A stretch of 64,000 nucleotides of DNA from Dyella sp. ASV24 (GCF_016428905.1 NZ_JAELTQ010000005.1:22973-86972); one strand, 5' to 3'. Shown: positions 7,437-16,267, counted from the stretch's first letter. Notes: generated from the sequence alone by a model not told the origin. Numbers and translations are program-made.

Positions 7437-7607
7437 GGCACCGTCCTCGTGGTCTAGCGGAACCAACCTCGCATCGCTTCGCGCAGATAGTGCCCCAACC
7501 ACATCGTTTTGCGCATCGATGTGTCCAAAAGCCGTCGGCCTGCGTAAGCCTCAGGCACGCCATCCATTGCCCGCGATAAAAGGCCCGGCGCGCACCTCGG
7601 AAGATTT

Positions 7608-7622
7608 GTATCCGAATGTATC
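7608..7622. promoter_or_regulatory. Direct repeat TGTATC spaced one helical turn
   Basis: Two GTATC copies (7608-7612, 7618-7622), each preceded by T, 10 bp apart, about 107 bp upstream of the hydrolase start in the divergent region 7437-7728. The arrangement would suit tandem binding of an activator on one DNA face. No regulator is assigned. Confidence 0.25.
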
Positions 7623-7728
7623 TAGCCTCCCCTGAGGTACATCTGCTTTCAATTCGGCCTGGGCGTCACACGAAAGCGATACACGGCGATGTTCTCCTAA
7701 CGCCATACCCACCTGCCGGAGAACAGCC

Positions 7729-8781
7729 ATGTCGGACCTGATCAACCCCAAGCGTCGCCGCTTCCTTGGCGCCACCGCGCTCGGCCTTGCGATCGCCCCG
7801 CTTGGGTTGTCCTCGCTCGCCAACGCCCAGGCGGCCAAGTCCACGCCTGCCAACGCCAAGCGTACGGCGACAAGTGGACATACCTCGTTCAAGTCCATCA
7901 AGCATGTGAAGGCCGGCGTGCTCGATGTGGCCTACGCCGAGGACGGCCCGGCCGACGGCAAGCCCGTTCTGCTGCTGCACGGCTGGCCGTATGACATCTA
8001 CAGCTTCGTCGACGTGGCCCCCATCCTTGCCGCCGCGGGCTACCGCGTGATCATCCCCTGGCTGCGGGGCTACGGCGACACCCGCTTTCTCTCGGCCGAC
8101 ACGCCGCGCAATGGCCAGCAAGCCGCACTCGCGGTCGACGCCATCGCGCTACTGGACGCGCTGAAGATCGACCAGGCCGTCGTCGCTGGCTTTGACTGGG
8201 GCGCGCGCACCGCCGACATCCTCGCCGCCGTGTGGCCGCAGCGCTGCAAGGCATTGGTATCGGTGAGCGGTTACCTCATCGGCAGCCAGGCCGCCAACCA
8301 CGCGCCGCTACCGCCCAAGGCCGAACTGCAATGGTGGTACCAGTTCTACTTCGCCACCGAGCGCGGCGAAGCCGGCTATGCCAAATACACTCACGATTTC
8401 GCGCGGCTCATTTGGGAACTGGCCTCGCCGCAATGGGGTTTCGACGACGCCACCTTCGCGCGCTCCGCAGCCGCGTTGGACAACCCCGACCAAGTGGCCG
8501 TGGCCATCCACAACTACCGCTGGCGTCTGGGCATCGCCGAGGGCGAGGCGCAATACGACGCGCTGGAAACCAAGCTCGCCACCCTGCCAAACATCCAGGT
8601 ACCCACCATCACGATGGAAGGCGACGCCAATGGCGCGCCACACCCCGAACCGGCTGCCTATGCGAAGCGATTCACCGGCAAGTACCAGCATCGCCTGATC
8701 AACGGCGGCATTGGCCACAACCTGCCGCAGGAAGCTCCGGCGGATTTCGCGCAGGCCGTCATCGACGCGGACCACCTCTGA
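7729..8781 (+). CDS. Tat-exported alpha/beta hydrolase, epoxide hydrolase/dehalogenase type
   Basis: A 350-residue protein. It begins with a twin-arginine signal (KRRRFLG, then a hydrophobic stretch to about 34). The catalytic domain has HGWP (84-87, oxyanion region), nucleophile Asp156 in AGFDWGART (epoxide hydrolase/fluoroacetate dehalogenase type rather than Ser), and a late GGIGHNLPQEAP histidine. It should hydrolyse epoxides, haloacids or similar in the periplasm. The cytochrome P460 gene starts 22 nt after its stop, so the two form an operon. Ribosome site GGAGAA before ATG 7729. Confidence 0.88.
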   Translation: MSDLINPKRRRFLGATALGLAIAPLGLSSLANAQAAKSTPANAKRTATSGHTSFKSIKHVKAGVLDVAYAEDGPADGKPVLLLHGWPYDIYSFVDVAPILAAAGYRVIIPWLRGYGDTRFLSADTPRNGQQAALAVDAIALLDALKIDQAVVAGFDWGARTADILAAVWPQRCKALVSVSGYLIGSQAANHAPLPPKAELQWWYQFYFATERGEAGYAKYTHDFARLIWELASPQWGFDDATFARSAAALDNPDQVAVAIHNYRWRLGIAEGEAQYDALETKLATLPNIQVPTITMEGDANGAPHPEPAAYAKRFTGKYQHRLINGGIGHNLPQEAPADFAQAVIDADHL

Positions 8782-8803
8782 ACCGTTTCCGGGGAATACA
8801 TCC

Positions 8804-9313
8804 ATGAAAACACTGTTGGCTCTTGCCGCCGCCGGCGGTCTGATAATCGCGGGCGTGCTGGCCGGAGTGTCCCAGGCGAGCGAATCCACATCCACGCCAG
8901 CCTCCCCGATCTACGGTGTCACCCTGCCGCAGGGCTACCGTCAATGGGAACTGATTGCGCCCGCACTGGAAGACGCACCACTCAACGAACTGCGTACCGT
9001 CGTCGGCAACAAGGTGGCCGTTGATGCCTATGCGCGAAACAGCCAGCCCTTTCCTGATGGCACCGTGCTGATCAAACTCGCGTGGAAACGCCAACCCTCC
9101 GCCGAGTTCGCCACCGCAACGGTGCCCGGTGCTGCCACGACTGTGCAGGTGATGGTGAAGGATTCCAAGAAGTACGCCGCCACTGGCGGCTGGGGATTTG
9201 GCCGTTTTATCGACGGGAAGCCAGCGGATGAAGCGCAGCACCGCACCTGCTTCGCATGCCACGCGGCGCGCGCCAGCGGGCACGATTTCGTCTTCACCCG
9301 ATACGCACCCTAA
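8804..9313 (+). CDS. Cytochrome P460 family c-type heme protein, exported
   Basis: A 169-residue protein with a signal peptide (1-25, ..GVSQA). Heme c motif CFACH at 149-153 near the C-terminus, and P460-type stretches YGVTLPQGYRQWELI and GGWGFGRFIDGKP. P460 enzymes oxidise hydroxylamine in nitrifiers; in heterotrophs like this the role is unclear, perhaps nitrogen-oxide or small-aldehyde detoxification. Co-transcribed behind the Tat-exported hydrolase. Whether the Lys-heme cross-link of true P460 forms cannot be told from sequence. ATG 8804 begins the signal peptide; longer upstream frames overlap the previous gene. Confidence 0.87.
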   Translation: MKTLLALAAAGGLIIAGVLAGVSQASESTSTPASPIYGVTLPQGYRQWELIAPALEDAPLNELRTVVGNKVAVDAYARNSQPFPDGTVLIKLAWKRQPSAEFATATVPGAATTVQVMVKDSKKYAATGGWGFGRFIDGKPADEAQHRTCFACHAARASGHDFVFTRYAP

Positions 9314-9499
9314 AAACGTCCGATGGAGCTTCCCTGAGCCAGCGGGTTTGTTGCCAGAGTCGTTGGTCTGGTGGAAGATCCGCGCGGCGAGAGGCCAGCG
9401 AGATCTCTGTTATCGCCACTCACCTACGATCACTGCTTCGCATTCGGGAAGACACATGACCATGCTCACGGAACAAGACGCCACACCACGGCTCACCCC

Positions 9500-9715
9500 A
9501 TGAAGCCCGAAGACCTGCAGCGACTCGTCACCATGCCCATGCCCTATGGCAAATACCAGGGCCGCCTCATCGCCGACCTCCCTGGCGCCTACCTCGCCTG
9601 GTATGCCCGCAAAGGCTTCCCGCCCGGCGACCTCGGAAATCTCCTTGCACTGGCTCTCGAACTCGACCACAACGGTTTGAAGCCGCTGCTCGATCCGTTG
9701 AGGAAGCGCAGGTAA
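9500..9715 (+). CDS. DUF3820 family small protein
   Basis: A 71-residue protein with the DUF3820 pattern: MPYGKYQGRLIADLPGAYLAWYARKGFPPGDLGNLLALALELDHNGL. This is a compact domain related to the C-terminal part of some exonuclease-like proteins; function unknown. The internal ATG at 9500 gives the family's usual length. The frame stays open upstream to 9371 but that part has no family character. Single gene, basic C-terminus (PLRKRR). Confidence 0.75.
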   Translation: MKPEDLQRLVTMPMPYGKYQGRLIADLPGAYLAWYARKGFPPGDLGNLLALALELDHNGLKPLLDPLRKRR

Positions 9716-9806
9716 GGCTGTTTGCGCAAAGAAGGCATGGGCGTTGGCTTTCGATCCGACATGGATATTGGCGAGACAACGAGAAAGGGCCGGAAGGAAT
9801 ATGCGT

Positions 9807-10652
9807 TCAAGCGGCTGATGGCCCGCTCGACATGAATTCCGCATGCAGCACTTCCGTTTCCTCGTCTGCTGGAAACATAGATTCGATGCGCAGTTCCTGA
9901 GCGGCCACGCTTTGAGGCGCCCCCACGGTGGTCACCATCGAAAAGTAACGAAGTGTTTTGCCGTGCATCCTGAAACCCAAGGGAATCATGGGAAGGTTCG
10001 GCGCAGAAACACTTGATCCTCGCAGCCGCCACGCGGGATCAACCCCTGGGTACGCGAACAGTTCATCCAGCAGGGTTCGGCTTCGTTCGTCCAGGACACC
10101 TCCAACCAGCTCCCTATGCACTCGGTGAATGAGGCTTCTGGCGACCGTTTCCCAATCCACGACAAACGGCCGCATGCCTTGTGGATCAAACATGAGATGC
10201 AGCAAATTCCTCGGCTTCGCGCGTGCCGCCATATCGACAAACAATCCGAAAAAGTGCGGCGATGAGGCGTTGGTGGCCAGTACGTTCCAGTAACGATCCA
10301 TGACAATGGAAGGAAAGGGATCATGCTGGCGAAGCAGGCGATCCAGTGCGCGCGTAATGCCCTGCATTTCCTGCGCATTCCAGGCGGTTTCCGGGTAGAT
10401 CGGCGCGTAGCCGGCCGCGAGGAAGAACGCATTCCGTTCGCGCAGCGGAACGTCCAGTGATTCGACGATGCTCGTCAACGCATGGCGACTCGGCACACTG
10501 CGACCCTTTTCGATAAAGCTTAGATGCCGTTGCGACATACCTGCATCAAGCGCCAGCCCCAGTTGGCTGGCGCCGCGCATTTCTCGCCAGTGACGCAGCA
10601 GAAGACCCAGGTCATGGGATGGAGATGTCTGGTCGCTATACATGGTGCCCAT
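9807..10652 (-). CDS. XRE-family regulator with MmyB-like C-terminal domain
   Basis: A 281-residue transcription regulator. Helix-turn-helix at about 18-65 (LLRHWREMRGASQLGLALDAGMSQRHLSFIEKGRSVPS), then a MmyB-like ligand-binding domain (ALDRLLRQHDPFPSIVMDRYWNVLATNAS, RNLLHLMFDPQGMRP, WRLRGSS, RYFSMVTTVGAPQSVAAQELRIESMFPADEET). Such proteins usually control a neighbouring oxidoreductase-like gene. Here the candidate target is the carboxymuconolactone-decarboxylase-like gene 115 bp upstream on the same strand. The start at 10652 follows a perfect GGAGG; an upstream ATG at 10688 lacks one. Confidence 0.9.
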   Translation of the reverse strand: MGTMYSDQTSPSHDLGLLLRHWREMRGASQLGLALDAGMSQRHLSFIEKGRSVPSRHALTSIVESLDVPLRERNAFFLAAGYAPIYPETAWNAQEMQGITRALDRLLRQHDPFPSIVMDRYWNVLATNASSPHFFGLFVDMAARAKPRNLLHLMFDPQGMRPFVVDWETVARSLIHRVHRELVGGVLDERSRTLLDELFAYPGVDPAWRLRGSSVSAPNLPMIPLGFRMHGKTLRYFSMVTTVGAPQSVAAQELRIESMFPADEETEVLHAEFMSSGPSAA

Positions 10653-10767
10653 GGGATCCTCCAAGCGTGTCCAGCTGGCGATGCGCACGATAACCGCTTG
10701 AGTGTGTCATACGCGGTCGCCAGCTACGCTTCCATCAGCCCCCTGCCCGAACAAGGCTCGTGGATAG

Positions 10768-11313
10768 TCAGGGCCAACGGCGTGCCTGGAATGCCTCCTC
10801 CAACGGCGGATGGGTGATATTGCCCGTGTAGTTGGTGATGGTCGACGCAGCGACCACGGCAACCGTTTCCAGTAGATGGCGTTTGTCAAAACCGGCCTGA
10901 AGAAACGTCGACACATCGTGATCGTCCAAATGTCCGCGCTTCTCGATAAGCGTCCGGGCCAAAGTGGAGAGTGCGGCGTGCTTCGTACCGAGGGGGCTCC
11001 GGCCCTCGCGGATGGCATGGACATCCGCCTCGTCAACACCTTCCTTGATGGCCAGAAAGGAGTGAAAGGCCACGGCCCAGGAACACTTATTCGTCACGGC
11101 ATTGGTAAGCAGGATCACCTGAACCTGCTCTTCGGGAAAGCTGCCACCATGCACTTTGCCAAAGAGCCCGACCAGGCTATCGATCAATATGGGCGATGTC
11201 GCCATCGCGCCGACGATATTGGGGATGACGCCAAACGTGCCCTGCAGCGCCTCGAGAGCAGGCCCGGATTGTGGTGGTGCGGATTCCATTGTGTGGACGG
11301 AAAAAGATGTCAT
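10768..11313 (-). CDS. Carboxymuconolactone decarboxylase/AhpD-fold protein lacking the second cysteine
   Basis: A 181-residue all-helical AhpD-like protein. In AhpD the active site reads C..C...H; here it reads C77-S-W-A80-VAF-H84, so the second Cys is replaced by Ala and the disulfide-reductase chemistry is unlikely. It may be a peroxidase-like single-Cys enzyme or a non-redox member. GAGGA lies 7 nt before ATG 11313; the frame is open further upstream without family character. Upstream lies the palindrome at 11343-11356. It is followed by the XRE regulator on the same strand. Confidence 0.82.
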   Translation of the reverse strand: MTSFSVHTMESAPPQSGPALEALQGTFGVIPNIVGAMATSPILIDSLVGLFGKVHGGSFPEEQVQVILLTNAVTNKCSWAVAFHSFLAIKEGVDEADVHAIREGRSPLGTKHAALSTLARTLIEKRGHLDDHDVSTFLQAGFDKRHLLETVAVVAASTITNYTGNITHPPLEEAFQARRWP

Positions 11314-11342
11314 GGGTAGTCCTCGCTGAATACATGCATCGC

Positions 11343-11356
11343 CATCGATATCGATG
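11343..11356. promoter_or_regulatory. Palindrome upstream of the AhpD-like gene, candidate operator
   Basis: CATCGATATCGATG, a perfect 14-bp palindrome centred about 36 bp before ATG 11313. It could be bound by the nearby XRE regulator. A second inverted repeat, TACC-TGGGA-GGTA, lies about 50 bp further upstream (about 11398-11410). Confidence 0.35.
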
Positions 11357-11548
11357 ACGTGGAGGAACCTTAGGCGTGTGCATTGAACGAGCCAACTACC
11401 TGGGAGGTAATAAACCAGTCTCGATTCGTGAAAGGAAAAGCCCACAGATCTCGCGATAAGATGAGATATCCGCCCCCGCCCCTTAAAGCGAACGTCCGGC
11501 GCTGGATCACCCTCCCTTCTCACACCCATCAAGGATGACTTCACTGAC

Positions 11549-12046
11549 ATGGCAAAGATTCACCTGGTCGAAGGGCCCGTTGGTGCCGGCAAATCCACGT
11601 TCGTCGCAGCGCTGCGAAAGCAACACGCAGCGCCAGGCTTCATTCTCGATGCATGGTTCGTCCGGCTATACAGCCCGGATCGTCCGGCCACGAACTTGAT
11701 GGAGTGGTACATAGCCCGGAAAGAGCGCTGCCTGGAGCAGATCTGGGAAGCCGCCAAGGAAGTTCTCGACGCGGGCCATGACGTCGTCCTCGAGCTTGGG
11801 CTGGTCGAAAGGACAAGCCGCGAACGCTTCTGCACGCAGATCATGAGCGCCGGATACGAACTGACCATCTACCTGTTGGATGCTCCAAGGGACATCCGGC
11901 GCGAACGCGTCCGCAAGCGCAACCTGGAAAAAGGTTCGACCTACGCCATGGACGTACCCGATGCATTTTTCGAGATGGCGAGCGATCACTGGCAACCCAT
12001 GGACGAGATCGAACGCGAGATGTACGACGTCCGCGAGATCTCCTAA
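11549..12046 (+). CDS. P-loop ATP-binding kinase-like protein (AAA_33/zeta-like)
   Basis: A 165-residue protein with Walker A GPVGAGKST (9-17) at the N-terminus and a hhhhD/E-type second motif (DVVLELGLVERTSRERF), followed by a lid-like arginine-rich helix (DAPRDIRRERVRKRNLEKG). This layout suits a small-molecule or nucleotide kinase of the AAA_33/zeta-toxin-like group. The substrate is unknown and no antitoxin-like gene is adjacent, so a zeta toxin is unlikely. Soluble, single gene. Confidence 0.8.
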   Translation: MAKIHLVEGPVGAGKSTFVAALRKQHAAPGFILDAWFVRLYSPDRPATNLMEWYIARKERCLEQIWEAAKEVLDAGHDVVLELGLVERTSRERFCTQIMSAGYELTIYLLDAPRDIRRERVRKRNLEKGSTYAMDVPDAFFEMASDHWQPMDEIEREMYDVREIS

Positions 12047-12363
12047 CCTGATCGCCAAGGTCTGCTTTCGACTGCGACTTCAGTCGATCAACGCAAAGCA
12101 GAAGAAACGTGTCCTGCACATACCCATCAGAATAGGACTCCGCGTAGCAAGGATCCTCGTTGTCCCTGATGCCAGGCATGAATCGATCGGCATAGGCTGC
12201 TGCGCCAGAAGAACAGGGCTTCACAACATGGAGTCGAGGTCGAGGTATCTGAGAGATGGCGACTTTTCGACCGGCTACCGCACCTCTTCGTTTCAAGCTC
12301 CATTGCCGAACCGCAGCGGGTCTTTGCCGTTCGATCAGGTCGTTTGACACGCGATAGTCGGTA
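12047..12363. other. Intergenic region, nothing recognised
   Basis: 317 bp between convergent genes. One minus-strand frame across about 12110-12230 has protein-like composition (AAAYADRFMPGIRD...) but no start, ribosome site or family match, and could be decayed coding sequence. Confidence 0.3.
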
Positions 12364-13530
12364 TTAGAGCCGCCGTGGGCGCGTTCCCGGCTTCCGCATG
12401 GTGTCGGACACGGGCACCGGCGCCTTGGCGCTTCTGAAGCCTCGCACCTTCTCCGCCATCTCCTTGATGGCGAAGGGTGGCGCGATGGTCTGCAGTGGAT
12501 TGAATTGTTCCAGCACGTACTTCTTGCTCATGCCTTTGCCGGCGTCGAACTTGATCATGTAGCGGATGTTGGTGACGAACCAGCCACAGCTTCTGACGGG
12601 GCAGGTTCGACTGACGCAGATGGTTACGGATTTGTAGCGAGCGCTGGTGCGCAATTGGTCCTTTACGAAGCCCTCGATGAGCATCATCGCGGTGTTGGCG
12701 CTCTCCGTCCCCAGCACCAGGTTTTCTGGGATCTGGGCTTGCCCCTGGTGGCCACCCAAGCTGAATGCGATCAAGTGCAGCCATTCGAATCCCACCGGCG
12801 CCAATCCAAGGAGCTTGGCCATTTCGTTGGCGCTGTTGTTCTTCATGACCTTCTTCTGGTCGTCGAAGGTCTTTCGATCCAGGCTGCGGATCACATCCAT
12901 CTTGTCGTCGGTCAGCGTGATATGTACCGGGAGCGGCAGGATCTCCGGCAGACCGGCCGTTGTCCTTGCCGCAAGGATCCGGTCCGCGTCAGGGGGGGCC
13001 AAGACGTGCTCGCCGGCCGCCACATACACACCCCAAGGCCGGTACTCGCTGGGCACGGATAGACGCGTCCAGCGGCGGCCCCATTCGTCCTCAAGCTGCT
13101 CCGGATACCCGGCATAGACCTCGATGAACTTCTCGTCGAGGATGCGCAGGCCAGGGCCGTCGGCAAGTTTGGTGAAGTCAACCTCTGACATATCGTCGTA
13201 ACAACCGAGGACGCCGAATTCCGTACCTTCAGGAAAGCGACCGTATGGGTTTCCCCTGCTCGGTTCCCGTTTGAGCTTGACGGTGTTGTTTATGGCCTGC
13301 TTGATAAGACGCGTTGCTGTGGAGGTGCGACCCAGCACGCCGATCACGGTCGATTGCGGTGCCGGCTGGCCAGAGTTCAAGAAGTAAGTCCAGGGCTCCA
13401 CGTCCACGCGCACATACAGCTGGCCACGTCGGTTGTTGAATTCGACGAAGCGGTAGTCGGGATTGAGGGTGGTCGAGCCCGTCCACCGATAGCGCAGATG
13501 ACTGTCTTCGATGACCTTTTCGAAAGGCAT
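12364..13530 (-). CDS. Orphan protein with nuclease-like C-terminal motif
   Basis: A 388-residue protein without signal peptide or membrane helix. I do not recognise the N-terminal 240 residues. At about 265-310 there is a segment (GFEWLHLIAFSLGG, then PENLVLGTESANTAMM) with a His, a GG turn, an N-L and a late N..M. This resembles histidine-metal-finger nuclease domains seen in polymorphic toxins; a real nuclease is inference only. GGAGG lies just upstream of ATG 13530, favouring it over a start at 13590. Base composition looks less GC-rich than its neighbours. It is isolated between long gaps, with no immunity or secretion gene at its side. Confidence 0.6.
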   Translation of the reverse strand: MPFEKVIEDSHLRYRWTGSTTLNPDYRFVEFNNRRGQLYVRVDVEPWTYFLNSGQPAPQSTVIGVLGRTSTATRLIKQAINNTVKLKREPSRGNPYGRFPEGTEFGVLGCYDDMSEVDFTKLADGPGLRILDEKFIEVYAGYPEQLEDEWGRRWTRLSVPSEYRPWGVYVAAGEHVLAPPDADRILAARTTAGLPEILPLPVHITLTDDKMDVIRSLDRKTFDDQKKVMKNNSANEMAKLLGLAPVGFEWLHLIAFSLGGHQGQAQIPENLVLGTESANTAMMLIEGFVKDQLRTSARYKSVTICVSRTCPVRSCGWFVTNIRYMIKFDAGKGMSKKYVLEQFNPLQTIAPPFAIKEMAEKVRGFRSAKAPVPVSDTMRKPGTRPRRL

Positions 13531-14123
13531 GCGCCCTCCAGGGTTCGTCGTCGTAACCGGGCGCCGCGCCGGTGCGCCGCTCGGCGACAAGTCGATGCGA
13601 TGACATGAAGTTGTTGTCTAGCACAGTGGCAACGGCGTCTGTTTCCCGCTCGTCAATCATCCACGCCTCGCCAGGGCCGTCATGGAGAGGCCGCACGGCA
13701 GGGAACGTTTGTATTTGATCCATCGGCGGATGGATGGCATCACCGTAGCTCAGGACGGTGGCAGTTATCCCGACATTTTGTCTCAGGCTTCTCGGTTCAT
13801 CTGTACAGATCGGCCATGGTGTACCGAGGGCATTTCAGATGGCTCCCTTGGCTTGGTTGCCTGGGCATGGAAAGCATTGCGTAGCCCGTTTGGTTCGATG
13901 GATATCGCTACGTCGGCCGGACAAGGATATTGTTCTGCACAGGGGAGATCGGATTACGATGACCTACCTTCGATGTCCACTTTGGACGGCGGCTTCAACC
14001 GGTCAACCCAATTGCGTATCAGCGGGCCGATACGCCCAGCCACTCGAGAAACGGGGCTGATCCTAAATTAAGCGCATAGTTGCACTGCCTAGTCACCAAC
14101 ACCCGAGAAAGGATCTACTCATC
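13531..14123. other. Long intergenic region, no gene supported
   Basis: 593 bp. Short frames exist on both strands but none has a good start or family-like protein. On the minus strand a frame out of phase with the nuclease-like gene (13723 downwards, DQIQTFPAVRPLHDGPGEAWMI...) could be an eroded 5' extension of it. The CPBP gene promoter should lie at the right end. Confidence 0.35.
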
Positions 14124-14795
14124 ATGATGAGATCGCATTCTCCACAGAGGCATTGGATACGCGCATTCGGCATGACCGTGGCGCTATTGCTAACGGTATA
14201 CATCCCGACCTTTGCCCTGGTCGCCAACCTTCATCTTCCTATGGCAAGTGCTATACCGGTAATCATCATGGTGAGCACGATGATTGCGCTGTCGTTAATG
14301 TGGGCACTGCGTTACTCCTCCATGGCATTGAATCTCGCCAACTTTGGATTCCGCTTGTGCCGCTGGCAAAGCGCGATCGTAGCCATTTTGATCGCTGTGC
14401 CGCTCGCATGGCTTGTCAATGCGTTGCTGACATTCGCCCATGAGCCCGGCCCGTTGGCGGGCGTTGTTCTCACGCCTACCATCGCATGGATCTATTTTGG
14501 ATTGGGATCGCCCCTGCAGGAGGAGCTAATATTTCGAGGTCTGCTGCAGACGACATTTGCTCGCAGCCTGACCAACCCCGCTCCCGTGATGGCACAGGCA
14601 AACATCGCTGCACTGGTCAGCGCAGCTCTTCTATTCGCATCGGTTCATTTGGCAGTTGGCCCTTGGACCGCGGTCGCGGCGTTGCTTCTTGGCTTGCTTG
14701 CGGGCGAACTGCGGCGACGAAGCGGCAGCCTGATTCCAGCCGTTCTAGTCCATATCGTTTTCAACATCCCGGGATTGCTTGCGGCCATACCTTGA
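14124..14795 (+). CDS. CPBP-family (CAAX/Abi) intramembrane metalloprotease
   Basis: A 223-residue membrane protein with about six helices. It has the three family motifs: EELIFR (E133, E134, R138), FASVH (H175) and H210-IVFN214. These supply the zinc/water-binding Glu and His residues inside the membrane. Bacterial CPBP proteins act in bacteriocin self-protection, surface-protein processing or regulation; no bacteriocin gene is visible next to it. AAGGA precedes ATG 14124. Single gene. Confidence 0.9.
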   Translation: MMRSHSPQRHWIRAFGMTVALLLTVYIPTFALVANLHLPMASAIPVIIMVSTMIALSLMWALRYSSMALNLANFGFRLCRWQSAIVAILIAVPLAWLVNALLTFAHEPGPLAGVVLTPTIAWIYFGLGSPLQEELIFRGLLQTTFARSLTNPAPVMAQANIAALVSAALLFASVHLAVGPWTAVAALLLGLLAGELRRRSGSLIPAVLVHIVFNIPGLLAAIP

Positions 14796-15337
14796 GGCTC
14801 ACGTATGCCAAGCAGTGTCTGCCACGGTCTCAGCGAGATCAGCGCGCCAACGCCGTGGCGCGAGTAAATTCATCGACAAGCCTTCGGTTAGCCCTGCTTC
14901 TTCATGCGGGGGCGCGCAACCCAATTTATCGGCACACGCCGTTGATTCGGATCATGCACTGGCTCAATGTTGTCGCGCTGAGACTCATGTTCGAGCATGT
15001 TTCTTTCTAGACTGGCACTATCGCTCGACTACTTGGCGGGGGGATGCGCTGAGTGAAATTTGAAATCTGGATGGCGCGCCTCGCGGGCATGTGCGAAGGG
15101 TCGCGTCTGTCCTTGGCTGGGGAGCGCTCGCTGCGATCGCCTTGGCGACCGAGGCGATTTAGACGGTGTCGCTGTTGAAAGCCTAATGTCTGCCCCTCGC
15201 GTTCAAACGGACATCTGACGAAAATAGCGACCGGCTTCGCCCCAAACAGACTCGCGGCAACCAAGATCGGCAAGGCTGACCATTAGTATTCCGCAGACAC
15301 TTCGTTTGCATACGCACCATTGTCCATGGGAGGGAAC
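14796..15337. other. Decayed intergenic region
   Basis: 542 bp with no intact gene. It holds the cytochrome-b-like remnant at 14912-15010. Beyond it, at about 15060-15280, is protein-like but stop-interrupted sequence on the minus strand. Ribosome-site purines (GGGAGGG, 15328-15334) at the right end belong to the next gene. Confidence 0.4.
14912..15010 (+). pseudogene. Remnant of a cytochrome b (b561/b6-type) gene N-terminus
   Basis: One frame reads IYRHTPLIRIMHWLNVVALRLM, then a stop at 15010. The pattern YRH..(L/V)IR..HW(L/I)NV is the start of cytochrome b/b6-domain membrane subunits, with the heme-ligand histidine in HW. The rest of the gene (over 150 codons) is missing and no start codon or ribosome site is present. 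The match is short. Confidence 0.4.
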
Positions 15338-16267
15338 GTGGCGGATTTTTCGATCAGCAAGGCCATCGGCTCAGGTTTTTCCCTTGTCTTACGCCGACCG
15401 GGATCGGCGATTGCCTGGAGCGTGGCGTACCTGTTTGTTGCGATCGTCCCGATGGCGGTGATGTTTGGCTATCTCTTGTCGGAGATGCCCTCGCTCATCA
15501 CCAATCTCCAGCACATGGATCCCCAGAGGGGACCGTCGGCCGACATGTTCCGTCTGCAGAGCAGGATGATAATGGCCAACCCGCTGATGGTCGTGACTGG
15601 CCTGGCCGGACGCGCACTTCTGGTGGGCGCCATCTATCGCAGCGTCCTGGAACCCGATAATCGCCGTTTCTTCTCCTTGCGCCTGAGCACGCAAGAGCTC
15701 TGGCTCGCTCTGTCACTGTTCGTCTATGGAGTGATCGTCGGCTTCGCGTTGCTGGGGGCGATGATGGGCGGCGGCATACTGGGTGGATTGGCGTGGTTGA
15801 TCGGCGGCCTGATACCCGACCCGACTGCGGCCACCCTCTTCCGTGTTGTGCTTATTGTCGGCGTTGTTATCGCAGCTATCGGCGTCTGGGCCTGGGTGGC
15901 GATTCGACTTTCCCTTGGCCCCGTGATGACGTTTGCCGAGAAGGAGTTTCGGCTGCACGAGTCCTGGGCACTGACGAAGGGCCATGCCTGGAAAATGACC
16001 GGCCTGGGCGCCATTCTGGCGGTGATAGCCGTCGGCATTGGGTTGATCCTGGAATGCCTCGTGGTTGCGATCATCTATTCGCAGCTCGGTGGTTTCGATC
16101 AGGCCCACCTACGGGCATTCTTCCCCCAGGGGCAGGCCCCCAATGTCCTGCCGTTATTGGTCGCTCTCGCTCCGGCACTCGCCATAGGCTTTGCGCTGGT
16201 GGGTCCATTTTTTGCCATCCTGGTGGCACCGCTGGCGTCGGTATATAGGGATCTGCGTGGGCGATGA
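15338..16267 (+). CDS. Integral membrane protein of unknown function
   Basis: A 309-residue protein with about six hydrophobic helices (for example AIAWSVAYLFVAIVPMAVMFG near 30-50 and several Gly/Ala-rich helices in the second half). It opens with FSISKAIGSGFSLVLRRPG, a cytoplasmic amphipathic start seen in DUF-type membrane proteins related to the glycerophosphodiesterase membrane domain. There are no catalytic residues I can assign. The start is taken at GTG 15338, 3-9 nt after GGGAGGG; ATG 15326 overlaps that purine run and is less likely. Confidence 0.75.
   Translation: MADFSISKAIGSGFSLVLRRPGSAIAWSVAYLFVAIVPMAVMFGYLLSEMPSLITNLQHMDPQRGPSADMFRLQSRMIMANPLMVVTGLAGRALLVGAIYRSVLEPDNRRFFSLRLSTQELWLALSLFVYGVIVGFALLGAMMGGGILGGLAWLIGGLIPDPTAATLFRVVLIVGVVIAAIGVWAWVAIRLSLGPVMTFAEKEFRLHESWALTKGHAWKMTGLGAILAVIAVGIGLILECLVVAIIYSQLGGFDQAHLRAFFPQGQAPNVLPLLVALAPALAIGFALVGPFFAILVAPLASVYRDLRGR

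Noticed and set aside
11549..12046. Zeta-type toxin of a toxin-antitoxin pair
   Set aside because: The P-loop fits, but there is no small antitoxin gene next to it and the protein is shorter than zeta toxins.
13682..14071. Plus-strand frame in the 13.5-14.1 kb gap
   Set aside because: No ribosome site and composition unlike a protein of this genome; left as intergenic.
15007..15280. Minus-strand frame in the 14.8-15.3 kb gap as an intact gene
   Set aside because: No plausible start with a ribosome site and mixed, stop-interrupted character in the alternative frames; treated as decayed sequence.
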